Shown here in pieces: positions 1-7,671 of a stretch of 64,000 nt of DNA. This stretch comes from CALBPI01 sp038531945. GTDB lineage: Bacteria > Pseudomonadota > Gammaproteobacteria > Steroidobacterales > Woeseiaceae. The stretch spans positions 310,001 to 374,000 of the forward strand of contig JBCBBH010000003.1 in the NCBI GenBank assembly GCA_038531945.1. Direction: 5' to 3'. Every line of letters begins with the position of its first letter. Within the stretch, counting starts at the first letter, position 1. Below the pieces are notes generated by a model. The model saw nothing but the letters and a program-made list of their open reading frames with translations, made no database searches and was not told the DNA's origin. Position numbers and translations under genes: made by a program.

Positions 1-123
1 CCAAGAACGCTCCAACCGTTTGCGTTGCCTCCAGCGTCTTCTGAAGTCGCAAGCCTGGTTCAGATTGCGGATAACCGTTTTCTGATCGATCTTCCCTGGG
101 AAGCTCGCGCGCCGCCCGTCTAG
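1..123 (+). CDS. C-terminal end of an unidentified protein (5' truncated by window)
   Basis: The first frame is open from base 1 to a TAG at 121-123 and gives 40 residues ending in ...PWEARAPPV. The proline-rich tail with an ARAPP ending is what I would expect of the short DUF2946-type proteins often found just upstream of copper- or metal-associated outer-membrane proteins, but the conserved part is outside the window, so this is only a suggestion. The next gene lies 76 bases downstream on the same strand and may be cotranscribed. No other evidence is available. Confidence 0.5.
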   Translation, partial: PRTLQPFALPPASSEVASLVQIADNRFLIDLPWEARAPPV

Positions 124-199
124 TTCCTCTCGTTCAAGCAATCACATTGCCGATCTCAGGTCGGCGCTTTAGCACTCAGATTTTTTTGTGAGGGTTCTC

Positions 200-1270
200 A
201 TGAGAACTAGATTCTGCATTCTGGCAGCTAGTGCTCTGTGCGTGTCATCGGTGGCGCACGCAGATCACGACCAAACCACTCGAGCGGACACGCATGCACC
301 TATCGGGGTCATGGCCGACCACACACACCAACAGGGAGAATGGATGTTCTCCTATCGCTTCATGTCGATGCCTATGGAAGGCAATCTGCAAGGCTCGGAC
401 GACATCTCGCCCGACGAGATTGTGACGACAGTTCCAAATCGCTTTTTCGGCAACCCAGGCCAACCGCCGACACTGCGGATCGTGCCTGTCGAGATGAACA
501 TGAGCATGCATATGTTTGGTGCGATGTACGCACCGAATGACCGCGTGACTCTGATGGCGATGGTCAACTATGTCGAAAAGGATATGGACCACCTGACGTA
601 TCAGGGCGGCATGGGTACTACGGTGCTCGGTGAGTTCACGACGGAAGTCAGTGGGCTCGGTGACACCACCGTGTCTGCGCTCGTCGACTTCACGCGCCAT
701 CCGGATCACAAGCTTCATGCGATTGCCGGCTTGTCTTTGCCGACGGGCAGCATCGATGAGACGGACGATATCCTGACGCCGATGAACATGCGTCCGACCA
801 TTCGCTTGCCGTATCCAATGCAACTCGGCTCTGGCAGCTGGGATCCGATCGTTGGACTGAACTACTCGGGTTTTGCCGATCATTGGAATTGGGGATCGCA
901 GTGGCGCAGCACGCTTCGTATCGCGGATAACGACAACGATTACCGACTTGGGCATCTGCATCATTGGACTGGATGGGCGGGCTATCGGTTGACCGACGCC
1001 GCCAGTATTGCCGTTCGCGTGGCCTTCTCCGATCAGGGCGAAATATCAGGACGCGATCCTCAGATTGCTGGTCCCGTCCAAACCGCGGATCCTGATCGGT
1101 TCGGCGGCACGCGATGGGATGCCGGCATCAGCATTAACCTGGCGGGGCAGGGTGACCTCGACGGCTGGCGGGTTGCTTTAGAATATCTCGTTCCGTTTTC
1201 CCAGGACCTCAATGGTCCTCAGCTAGAGACGCAAGATACGTTTACGGTCGGGATTCAAAAGTCCTGGTAA
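200..1270 (+). CDS. outer-membrane beta-barrel protein, transporter (phenol MetA-degradation-like) family
   Basis: The product has a Sec signal peptide (positively charged start, hydrophobic core, cut after AHA near residue 21) and then about 335 residues of alternating beta-strand pattern ending in an aromatic residue (KSW), as outer-membrane barrels do. The mature N-terminus is rich in His and Met (DHDQTT, MADHTHQQ, MNMSMHMFG), which hints at copper or another soft metal. The family is usually annotated only as 'transporter'. An in-frame GTG lies 12 bases upstream at 188; the ATG at 200 gives the better signal peptide, so I chose it. The substrate is unknown. A strong hairpin follows the stop codon. 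Confidence 0.7.
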   Translation: MRTRFCILAASALCVSSVAHADHDQTTRADTHAPIGVMADHTHQQGEWMFSYRFMSMPMEGNLQGSDDISPDEIVTTVPNRFFGNPGQPPTLRIVPVEMNMSMHMFGAMYAPNDRVTLMAMVNYVEKDMDHLTYQGGMGTTVLGEFTTEVSGLGDTTVSALVDFTRHPDHKLHAIAGLSLPTGSIDETDDILTPMNMRPTIRLPYPMQLGSGSWDPIVGLNYSGFADHWNWGSQWRSTLRIADNDNDYRLGHLHHWTGWAGYRLTDAASIAVRVAFSDQGEISGRDPQIAGPVQTADPDRFGGTRWDAGISINLAGQGDLDGWRVALEYLVPFSQDLNGPQLETQDTFTVGIQKSW

Positions 1271-1273
1271 AAA

Positions 1274-1307
1274 GTTTGGCTGGTGGCTTTGCGGCCACCA
1301 GCCAAAC
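1274..1307. terminator. perfect inverted repeat after the barrel gene
   Basis: A 14-base arm beginning GTTTGGCTGGTGGC pairs perfectly with its complement across a short loop. It starts 4 bases after the stop codon of the barrel gene. No T-run follows on either strand, so it may act as an mRNA-stabilising or bidirectional stem rather than a classic Rho-independent terminator. It also lies between this gene and the oppositely oriented receptor stub. Confidence 0.6.
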
Positions 1308-1343
1308 GATTACGTGCATAGCTTTCTCAGGCTGTGAGGCTGG

Positions 1344-1478
1344 TCAGAACGTCGCGTCGACGCGCAGACCCAACTGACGCGGGTTGCCGAAACGTGCGGT
1401 GCCAATCTGATCGACTGCAGGGCGATTCAGGAATTGAATGTTGTCATCGTCCAGAAGGTTTCTCGCATAGTAGTCATG
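1344..1478 (-). pseudogene. C-terminal stub of a TonB-dependent receptor
   Basis: On the minus strand about 45 codons read as the last strands of a TonB-dependent receptor: YYARNLLDDDN, then RFGNPRQLGLRVDATF and a stop at 1344-1346. The 'RNLLDDD' and 'GNPRQ-G-R' blocks and terminal Phe are the signature of receptor C-termini. Upstream of about 1480 the frame loses any receptor likeness and soon runs into the 3' end of the HugZ-like gene, so the plug and most of the barrel are gone. It reads in the same direction as the Fur-box operon behind which it sits, so the lost receptor may have been the last gene of that operon. Confidence 0.65.
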
Positions 1479-1542
1479 TTGCTTCGAAGCGACGAATTTC
1501 CGCTTTCGCTTCCGTCTTCGATTGGGAGGGTCTGATTGCCGG

Positions 1543-2280
1543 CTACTCGCCTGCCTCGCGAGCCGCCTTTGCCAGCGCCACCAGTGTGGGCCGCAATTGC
1601 TGTGTTGCGGTGAGTGGAGTGCGGAACCAGAGGCGCTCACGGAGGTCGTCGCACTGCATATCGATTCCCTCGGGATCCAGGCCCCTGATTCGCCAATCGC
1701 CGTCGGGTGCGCCACACAACACCGTGGCGTATAGCCGAGTCGCGTCGCGGTGGTCCTCATTCATGTGCGCGACAGCGCCGGCCTCCATTTGATGCCACGC
1801 AGACCAGTCAGCGAACGCGACCTTAAGTCGTCGGGCGGAGATATCGACGCTCTCACCTGCCGTGAGATGAAGTCGTGCAGCCAGCGGTTCAAATCGCAGT
1901 AGCTTGCGTTCATCACTTGGGGTCACGCGCGTGTTTGCGTGACTATGCTGAAGTCTTGAGACGATTCTCGCGCTGTCGGCCGGTTCTATGGCGATGAGAT
2001 TCCCTTCCATCCGTAAGCGCGGCGGTAGCGTTTGGTCTGGATTGATGAGCCCTTCGATTTCGACGACACATGACTGATCTGCGTTCACGCGGGACGCGTT
2101 AGAAAAAATCAGGGTTCCGTCGCAATCGGTTTGGACGTTAAGCGCCACAGCGGGGTTGACTGGCTGGTCGTCGATCGCCATGAGTTGCAGCGTCTTTGCC
2201 AAACGAATCATTGATTTGGCGATTCGTACCGGATCGCCAGAGTCGCTCTTTGCCACTTGCAGACTCCTTCCTTTAGTCAA
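1543..2280 (-). CDS. HugZ-like heme-utilisation / pyridoxamine-oxidase-fold protein with DUF2470
   Basis: The 245-residue product has the split-barrel flavin-oxidase fold region (about residues 15-140) followed by a C-terminal DUF2470-type domain with the hallmark MEAGAVAHMNEDHRDATRLYA block and GLDPEGIDM. Proteins with this layout include HugZ/HutZ, which bind heme and take part in iron release; the His of HMNEDH is conserved in the family. The start codon overlaps the stop of the upstream methyltransferase by 4 bases, so the two are translationally coupled. A Fur box precedes the pair, consistent with expression in iron limitation. The exact reaction is an inference. Confidence 0.75.
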   Translation of the reverse strand: MTKGRSLQVAKSDSGDPVRIAKSMIRLAKTLQLMAIDDQPVNPAVALNVQTDCDGTLIFSNASRVNADQSCVVEIEGLINPDQTLPPRLRMEGNLIAIEPADSARIVSRLQHSHANTRVTPSDERKLLRFEPLAARLHLTAGESVDISARRLKVAFADWSAWHQMEAGAVAHMNEDHRDATRLYATVLCGAPDGDWRIRGLDPEGIDMQCDDLRERLWFRTPLTATQQLRPTLVALAKAAREAGE

Positions 2281-3110
2281 TGCGCGAAGGCACGCGCCGT
2301 GGTTCTCGCGTAGACCATCCCGGGCGCGAGTCGTCGCCGAATCCAGCCTATTTTCGAAAGGGCGGCCAACACCGGCGTTCGGGCGGGTATTGCGTCGCCA
2401 TACGTCCAGGATTGCCGATACTGAAGTCCAGAAATTGTCGTGACGAATTCGCTAGCGTCATCGATCGACAAGCCCCATGGCATTGGTGGCGCTCGGTACG
2501 TGGGTGTCACATGGAAACCGCGACGGGTTCGATTGGAGAAAGCCGGCGGGATCGTGTCAAAGAAAACGTGAGCGTCCCTGAAGACATCCGCGATGGTCGT
2601 GAGCAGGTTGATGGTGTCCCGCTCTTCAAAGTACATCAGCAGGCCTGCGGCCGAAATAAACGGTTTTGAATCGCGAGGCACTGCGTCCAACCAAGCCGGG
2701 TCCAAAGCGGAACACGCTATGAGTTCAGCCTGTGGGTGCTTCGGCAGTAGTCGCCGTCTGCATTCGATCGCCTCAGGGAGGTCAACGCTAATCCAACGAA
2801 CGCGGTCGTCGGAAACCCGCCATTGCTGCGTTTCCAGCCCGTCCCCTAAAGCGATCACCGTCGGATTGGGGTCGTCTGTGTCGAGGTACTCGCGTACCAA
2901 CTGATCGCAAAGTGCGGCTCTAACAGGATGCATCGCGTTGGGGGGTCCAAATTTGCCGCGAAAATCGTAGTCGATCTCGCTGACCAATTTAGCGGCGAGT
3001 GGATCATCCACAACCGGGTTCGCCCGCTTTTGCTCCGCGGCTCGGTGCCATAGCGGCCACAAAAGCGTCTCAGGCACACCGTCGAGATTGGGCTGAAAGG
3101 TTTCTGGCAT
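2277..3110 (-). CDS. class I SAM-dependent methyltransferase, leucine-carboxyl/PPM-type family
   Basis: The 277-residue protein resembles the LCM/Tcmp-like methyltransferases: an N-terminal ETLLWPLWHRAAEQKR helix, an acidic SAM-site segment (VIALGDGLETQQWR) where most relatives have a glycine-rich loop ending in D-x-R, a second acidic strand (WISVDLPEAIE) and the LLMYFEE motif near residue 160. Such enzymes O-methylate carboxylates or polyketide-like acids. It is first in a two-gene operon with the HugZ-like gene and has a good Fur box 40-58 bases upstream. A role in iron or heme metabolism is therefore plausible, but the substrate cannot be read from sequence. Confidence 0.7.
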   Translation of the reverse strand: MPETFQPNLDGVPETLLWPLWHRAAEQKRANPVVDDPLAAKLVSEIDYDFRGKFGPPNAMHPVRAALCDQLVREYLDTDDPNPTVIALGDGLETQQWRVSDDRVRWISVDLPEAIECRRRLLPKHPQAELIACSALDPAWLDAVPRDSKPFISAAGLLMYFEERDTINLLTTIADVFRDAHVFFDTIPPAFSNRTRRGFHVTPTYRAPPMPWGLSIDDASEFVTTISGLQYRQSWTYGDAIPARTPVLAALSKIGWIRRRLAPGMVYARTTARAFAH

Positions 3111-3149
3111 ATTGCCACGCGCGTTGGCCTGTCTTGGCCAAACTTTAAT

Positions 3150-3168
3150 CGTAATGAGAATCGTTTAC
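3150..3168 (-). promoter_or_regulatory. Fur box upstream of the methyltransferase/HugZ-like operon
   Basis: The 19-mer CGTAATGAGAATCGTTTAC matches about 13 of 19 positions of the classic Fur consensus, including TAATGA and AATC in the central part. It sits 40-58 bases before the methyltransferase ATG and about 160 bases before the divergent azurin ATG, so it most likely controls the minus-strand operon. Confidence 0.65.
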
Positions 3169-3327
3169 AATAAAAGGCGGGCAAGCAAGTCGTTGCTGCA
3201 CGGTCGGTCAGCGATCGGCAATTGATCGACAGCGACTGGCTCACGACTAATGGATCAGCTTCGGTTGCTAGCCGGGATATGTTATTTTTCCCCGCTGTCA
3301 AAGTTTAAAGACATAGGAAATCTAGAC

Positions 3328-4152
3328 ATGGTATCTACACGTTGGATCAATCACTTCGGTTTAATCGCAGTCGCGGTACTGCTTGGCGCATGCGGGTCAG
3401 GCGACAGCGACGAAAAAAGCACGATCGCTGAAGCGGCAGAGTCAGCGACCGAGATGGCATCAGATGCAGCCGATGCGGCTGGCGAAATGGCGAGCGATGC
3501 CGCTGATGCCGCGGGTAACGCCGTCGATGCTGCAGGCCAAATGGCGAGCGACGCTGCTGATGCCGCGGGTGAAATGGCGAGTGACGCAGCGGATGCTGCG
3601 GGTGAAATGGCGAGTGACGCAGCGAATGCTGCGAGTGAAATGGCGTCAGACGCTATGGATGCAGCGGGCGACGTGGCGAACGATGCTGCCGAAGGCGCTT
3701 CTGCTATGGTTGACGACGCGAAAGCGGCGGTTGCATCAGCGACAACCGCAGCAGCGTCTGGCGATGGATGTGCTCTGGCGGTCGAAGTGGGCGATTCACT
3801 GGCTTACAGCACCAACGCGCTAACGGTTCCGTCTTCATGCGACACAGTTACCGTGACATTGACGCACACCGGCAACCTGCCGAAAGTTGCTATGGGGCAT
3901 AACTGGGTCTTGGCTGCCGATGACGTCGCTGATGCAGTGGCTGCTGCAGGTGTCACTGCCGGTGCCGACGGCAACTATCTGGCAGCCGATGAAACGCGAT
4001 ATGTCGCAGCAACCAAGCTGATCGGTGGTGGAGAGTCCGATACGGTCTCTTTCTCGTTGAGCGATTTGGAAGCGGGCAAAAACTACGTCTACGTGTGCAC
4101 GTTCCCCGGGCACACGTCGATCATGCGTGGCACGTTTACCGTCGGCGGTTGA
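3328..4152 (+). CDS. azurin-domain lipoprotein on an alanine-rich repeat stalk
   Basis: The chosen ATG at 3328 has an AGGAAA ribosome site and opens a lipoprotein signal with lipobox LGAC (lipidated Cys22); an upstream in-frame ATG at 3250 would bury this signal. Residues of about 30-140 are a low-complexity, helix-forming stalk of repeated EMASDAADAAG-like 11-mers. The C-terminal 128 residues are a type I copper (azurin) domain: MGHNWVL holds the first His ligand, and VCTFPGH followed by SIMRGT holds the Cys, His and Met ligands. It should be a membrane-tethered periplasmic electron carrier. Ordinary azurins are soluble and lack the stalk. A strong terminator follows. Confidence 0.88.
   Translation: MVSTRWINHFGLIAVAVLLGACGSGDSDEKSTIAEAAESATEMASDAADAAGEMASDAADAAGNAVDAAGQMASDAADAAGEMASDAADAAGEMASDAANAASEMASDAMDAAGDVANDAAEGASAMVDDAKAAVASATTAAASGDGCALAVEVGDSLAYSTNALTVPSSCDTVTVTLTHTGNLPKVAMGHNWVLAADDVADAVAAAGVTAGADGNYLAADETRYVAATKLIGGGESDTVSFSLSDLEAGKNYVYVCTFPGHTSIMRGTFTVGG
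3451..3672 (+). repeat. 33-base degenerate tandem repeats coding for 11-residue helical repeats
   Basis: The region coding for the azurin stalk consists of tandem units of roughly 33 bases, each reading close to 'GAAATGGCGAGTGACGCAGC' and its continuation. Several adjacent units are nearly identical at DNA level, so the number of copies may change by slippage or recombination. The protein pattern resembles LEA/apolipophorin-like amphipathic 11-mers. Confidence 0.8.
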
Positions 4153-4178
4153 TTCGAGCAATCCCGCTAAGGCTTAAG

Positions 4179-4218
4179 CACGGCCTGGGGGTCTCGCCCT
4201 CAGGCCGTGTTTGTTTTT
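4179..4218 (+). terminator. Rho-independent terminator of the azurin gene
   Basis: A GC-rich stem (CACGGCCTG ... CAGGCCGTG, with a further GGG/CCC inner pairing) closes on a short loop and is followed directly by TTTGTTTTT. It lies 27 bases after the azurin stop. Confidence 0.85.
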
Positions 4219-4256
4219 GAGCTTCGTGCAATCGAGGCTCACGTATACTCCGCGGC

Positions 4257-5420
4257 ATGACCACTAAAGACCGCTTATCGCCTGAAACCTGGCTCGCCAA
4301 TGGGCTGCACGAGCACGACGCATCGACCGGTGCCGTCATGCCGGCGATCCATCCGTCGACGACGTTTGCACGCTCACCCGACTATGAGCTGATCAACGCC
4401 GATCACAGCTATGCGAGAGCGGAGAACCCGACGTTTCGATTGCCGGAGAGAATGATTGCGGCGCTCGAGGGGGCCGCGGATGCACGCATTTTTGGTTCGG
4501 GCATGGCGGCCGCCAGTCTGATTTTCCAGACCTTGAAAACCGGCGATCACGTGGTCTTGCCGAACGAGATGTACTTCAATCTGCGGAACTGGGTGCAGAT
4601 GTTCGCTGCCCGATTTGCCATAGACATCACGATGGTTCCGGCCGGAGATCTCGACGCGCTCGCGAGTGCCGTGCGGTCTCGATCGACGCAGCTGGTTTGG
4701 CTCGAGACACCCAGCAACCCGTTGTTCAAAGTGACGTCGATCGCGGACGCCGCAGAAATTTGTCATGCCGCCGGCGCACGACTCGGCGTAGACGGTACCG
4801 TCGCGACGCCGTATCACACGCAGTCGTTGTCGCTTGGCGCCGATATCGTGATGCATTCAACGACCAAGTCGTTGAATGGCCACAGCGATGTACTCGGCGG
4901 AGCATTGGCGACGCGCGAGGATGATGAAGCCTGGCGGTTGCTGCTGAGTGAGCGTGAGAACTCCGGTGGATTGCCAGGGCCGATGGATGCGTGGTTGCTA
5001 CAGCGCGGACTCCGCACGTTTTTCGTACGCATGCAAAAGTCGAGCGCAAACGCGATGCAGCTTGCCGAGTTTTTGTCGGAGCACCCGCTGGTAGAGCGCG
5101 TGCATTATCCGGGACTGCCGAATCACCCCAGACACGACATCTGTCGACAGCAAATGACGCGCGGATTCGGGTCCTTGCTGTCGTTCGAAGTTGCCGGTGG
5201 CGCGAGCCCGGCGCTGGCCGTTGCCGCACACTGCCAGGTCATTACCCGTGCGACGTCGTTGGGCGGTGTGGAGTCGCTCATCGAACACCGCGCGTCGATC
5301 GAAGGTCCCGACTCCGGCGTACCGGCTGGATTGCTGCGGGTGTCGGTAGGTATCGAATCGCCCGACGATTTGCGCGATGATCTGACCCACGCGTTGGAGC
5401 GTGCCGAGGCTGAGCAATGA
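4257..5420 (+). CDS. trans-sulfuration family PLP enzyme (cystathionine gamma-synthase / beta-lyase-like)
   Basis: The 387-residue protein follows the Cys/Met-metabolism PLP family from end to end: HPSTTFAR near the N-terminus, YARAENPTFRLPERMIAALEG, the LETPSNPLFKVTSI strand, VDGTVATPYHTQSLSLGAD, and the PLP-binding lysine in MHSTTKSLNGHSDVLGG. The reaction acts on sulfur amino acids, for example cystathionine formation or cleavage, or sulfhydrylation; sequence alone does not separate these. The ATG overlaps no gene upstream but lies about 7 bases after a TATACT box, so the transcript could be leaderless. The next gene overlaps its stop by 4 bases (ATGA), making this the head of a three-gene operon whose other members act on lipids. 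Confidence 0.85.
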   Translation: MTTKDRLSPETWLANGLHEHDASTGAVMPAIHPSTTFARSPDYELINADHSYARAENPTFRLPERMIAALEGAADARIFGSGMAAASLIFQTLKTGDHVVLPNEMYFNLRNWVQMFAARFAIDITMVPAGDLDALASAVRSRSTQLVWLETPSNPLFKVTSIADAAEICHAAGARLGVDGTVATPYHTQSLSLGADIVMHSTTKSLNGHSDVLGGALATREDDEAWRLLLSERENSGGLPGPMDAWLLQRGLRTFFVRMQKSSANAMQLAEFLSEHPLVERVHYPGLPNHPRHDICRQQMTRGFGSLLSFEVAGGASPALAVAAHCQVITRATSLGGVESLIEHRASIEGPDSGVPAGLLRVSVGIESPDDLRDDLTHALERAEAEQ

Positions 5421-6844
5421 GACTATATCCGGAAGTGACTCGTGAAATCGATGAAGGACCTGAAGGTCCGGAGATCGGTGCACTGTTTGATTTTGATGGC
5501 ACTTTGATCGCTGGCTTCTCAGTGTTTTCGTTTCTGCGAGAGCAGTTTCGCCAGCGCGAACTGACGCGTGAGCAAATCTTTAAACTTGCAGCAGCCGGGG
5601 TCGGTTACGGTGCCGGTAATCTCGGTTTCTCCGGGCTTTTGGTGGCCAGCGCGTTGCTGCTGAAAGACATGAGCGAGTCGCGGTTGCATGCACTGGGTAA
5701 GGACACGTTCGAGCGGCATATTGCCAAGGTCATTTATCCGGAAGCGCGTGGGTTGATCGAGGCACACCAGGCGAAGGGTCACACGGTCGCGATCATCTCG
5801 TCTGCGACTCGTTACCAGGTCGAAGCTGCCGCAGCCGAGTTGGGCGTTGAGCACGTGCTGTGCAGCGAGCTTGAGGTGGTAGACGGTCGATTGACCGGCG
5901 AGATCATTCGACCGACTTGTTTTGGCGAAGGTAAAGTCACCGCCGCCGAACGCCTGGTGGAAGATACCGACATCGATCTCGATCGCAGTTTCTTTTATTC
6001 GGACAGCACCGATGACTTGCCGTTGCTCGAGCGCGTCGGACTGCCGCGTCCGCTGAACCCGAATCCCAAACTGGTCGAGGTGGCCGAAGACCGCGGTTGG
6101 CCGATCAGACGCTTCGCGAGTCGCGGCCGACCCCGGCCAACCGACTTGCTGCGAACGGTGGCGGCCACCGGCAGCATGGTGCCGTCATTCCTCGCCGGGC
6201 TTCCGATCTGGGCGCTGACGGGTTCTAGAAACGCGGGTCAGAACTTTTCGATGTCGTTGTTCGCAGATGTGGCGAGCGCACTGATTGGCCTGAACCTTGA
6301 AGTTACCGGCGAGCACAACCTGTGGGTGAACCGCCCAGCGGTTTTTGTGTTCAATCACCAAAGCCAGGCCGATGTCGTCATCATGGCAAGGCTGCTGCGT
6401 CGCGACGTGGCTGGTGTCGGGAAAAAAGAAATCGCCAAGGTGCCTGTGCTGGGTCAGATCATGCAGATGACGGGCACCGTCATGATTGACCGGAGCGATG
6501 CGAACAAAGCGGTCGAGTCGATGAAGCGCCTTGTGGATACGATCCGCGTTGAGCGCAAATCGGTGGTGATCGCGCCGGAGGGCACTCGGACCGTGTCGAC
6601 GCGTCTCGGGCCTTTCAAAAAGGGCGCGTTCCATCTTGCGATGCAGGCCGGCGTGCCGGTGGTGCCTGTCGTGATTCGCAACGCGATCGATGTTTCGCCG
6701 AAAGGCGATTTGCTGTTCCACCCGGCCACGGTCGCGGTTGATGTTTTGGACCCGGTCGACACATCAGAGTGGCAAGCTGAGACGATCGATGAACATGTGG
6801 CAGAAGTTCGGCAGAAGTTTCTCGAGGCATTGGAACAGGTATGA
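5417..6844 (+). CDS. HAD-IB phosphatase fused to 1-acylglycerol-3-phosphate-type acyltransferase
   Basis: Two domains are visible. Residues of about 20-230 are a HAD-IB hydrolase (FDFDGTLIAGFSVF with the nucleophile Asp and the acid/base Asp two residues on; later SDSTDDLPLLE). Residues of about 285-470 are a PlsC-type acyltransferase with the NHQSQAD active-site block (NHx4D) and the EGTRT motif, followed by GPFKKGAFHLAMQAGVPVVPVVI. Proteins of this layout are thought to combine acyl transfer to lysophospholipid or glycerol-3-phosphate with removal of a phosphate. It sits on the inner membrane face and is coupled by 4-base overlaps to the genes on both sides. Confidence 0.85.
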   Translation: MRLYPEVTREIDEGPEGPEIGALFDFDGTLIAGFSVFSFLREQFRQRELTREQIFKLAAAGVGYGAGNLGFSGLLVASALLLKDMSESRLHALGKDTFERHIAKVIYPEARGLIEAHQAKGHTVAIISSATRYQVEAAAAELGVEHVLCSELEVVDGRLTGEIIRPTCFGEGKVTAAERLVEDTDIDLDRSFFYSDSTDDLPLLERVGLPRPLNPNPKLVEVAEDRGWPIRRFASRGRPRPTDLLRTVAATGSMVPSFLAGLPIWALTGSRNAGQNFSMSLFADVASALIGLNLEVTGEHNLWVNRPAVFVFNHQSQADVVIMARLLRRDVAGVGKKEIAKVPVLGQIMQMTGTVMIDRSDANKAVESMKRLVDTIRVERKSVVIAPEGTRTVSTRLGPFKKGAFHLAMQAGVPVVPVVIRNAIDVSPKGDLLFHPATVAVDVLDPVDTSEWQAETIDEHVAEVRQKFLEALEQV

Positions 6845-7671
6845 CGCAGTTCAGTGAAGATCGATTGGTCTCCGGTTTGTACTGGTGTAGCTGGATGCCG
6901 GCAGAAGCCGCTTCCGATCACGTGGTCATCGTGCATGGGCTTGCCGAACACATTGGGCGCTACGCTCATGTGGCCGAAAGATTGAATCAGGCCGGTTTCG
7001 GCGTGCATGGCCTGGATCATGTGGGCCACGGTAAATCGCCCGGGACGCGCGTTCTTGTAGAGCGTTTCTCCGACTACAGCGATGGCGTGTCCGAGTTATT
7101 GGATACACTGCTCGGCAGTCGCGGTGTCAACCGCGTGCACCTTATCGGTCACAGCATGGGTGGATTGATCGCCAGCCATTTCGCGCTTCAGTCACCGGAG
7201 CGTCTACATTCGCTGATCCTGTCCGGGCCGGCGATCGTCGCCGACCCGCCACCACCCGCATGGCAGAAACTCGTGGTTCGGTTGCTGTCGAAAGTCTCAC
7301 CGGGCAGTGGAGTGCTTGCGCTGGATTCCAATGCAATCAGCCGCGATCAGGCGGTCGTTCAGGCGTACCTCGACGATCCGCTGGTCTACAACGGCAAAGT
7401 GACTGCGCGTCTGGCCGCCGAGTTGTTCGATGCGATGGAGTTGCTCCAGGCACGCGGAAAATCGCTCGAATTGCCGATGTTGCTCATGCATGGCATGGCA
7501 GATACGCTGACTGCGCCGAAGGGTTCCGAGCTGTTGCATCGCCTTGCTGCCAGCACTGACAAAACGCTGCGCCAGTTCCCCGGGTGCTATCACGAGATTT
7601 TCAACGAGCCGGAGCAGGACCAGATTCTTACCGAGCTGGTCTCCTGGCTCGATACGCATCGCGCAGGCTAG
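6841..7671 (+). CDS. alpha/beta hydrolase, monoglyceride-lipase-like
   Basis: The 276-residue protein shows the monoacylglycerol-lipase pattern: VHGLAEHIGRYAHVAERL, GLDHVGHGKSPG, the nucleophile elbow GHSMGG, MHGMADTLTAPKGSE with the acid, and the C-terminal His in FPGCYHEIFNEPEQD. It should hydrolyse monoglycerides or lysophospholipids. Its ATG overlaps the stop of the HAD-acyltransferase fusion, so the two are probably a lipid remodelling pair. It meets nhaA tail to tail, with the two stop codons sharing four bases and no space for a conventional terminator. Confidence 0.8.
   Translation: MTQFSEDRLVSGLYWCSWMPAEAASDHVVIVHGLAEHIGRYAHVAERLNQAGFGVHGLDHVGHGKSPGTRVLVERFSDYSDGVSELLDTLLGSRGVNRVHLIGHSMGGLIASHFALQSPERLHSLILSGPAIVADPPPPAWQKLVVRLLSKVSPGSGVLALDSNAISRDQAVVQAYLDDPLVYNGKVTARLAAELFDAMELLQARGKSLELPMLLMHGMADTLTAPKGSELLHRLAASTDKTLRQFPGCYHEIFNEPEQDQILTELVSWLDTHRAG

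Noticed and set aside
3451..3672. Short regular repeats as a CRISPR array
   Set aside because: Units are contiguous, without unique spacers, and code for an in-frame helical stalk.
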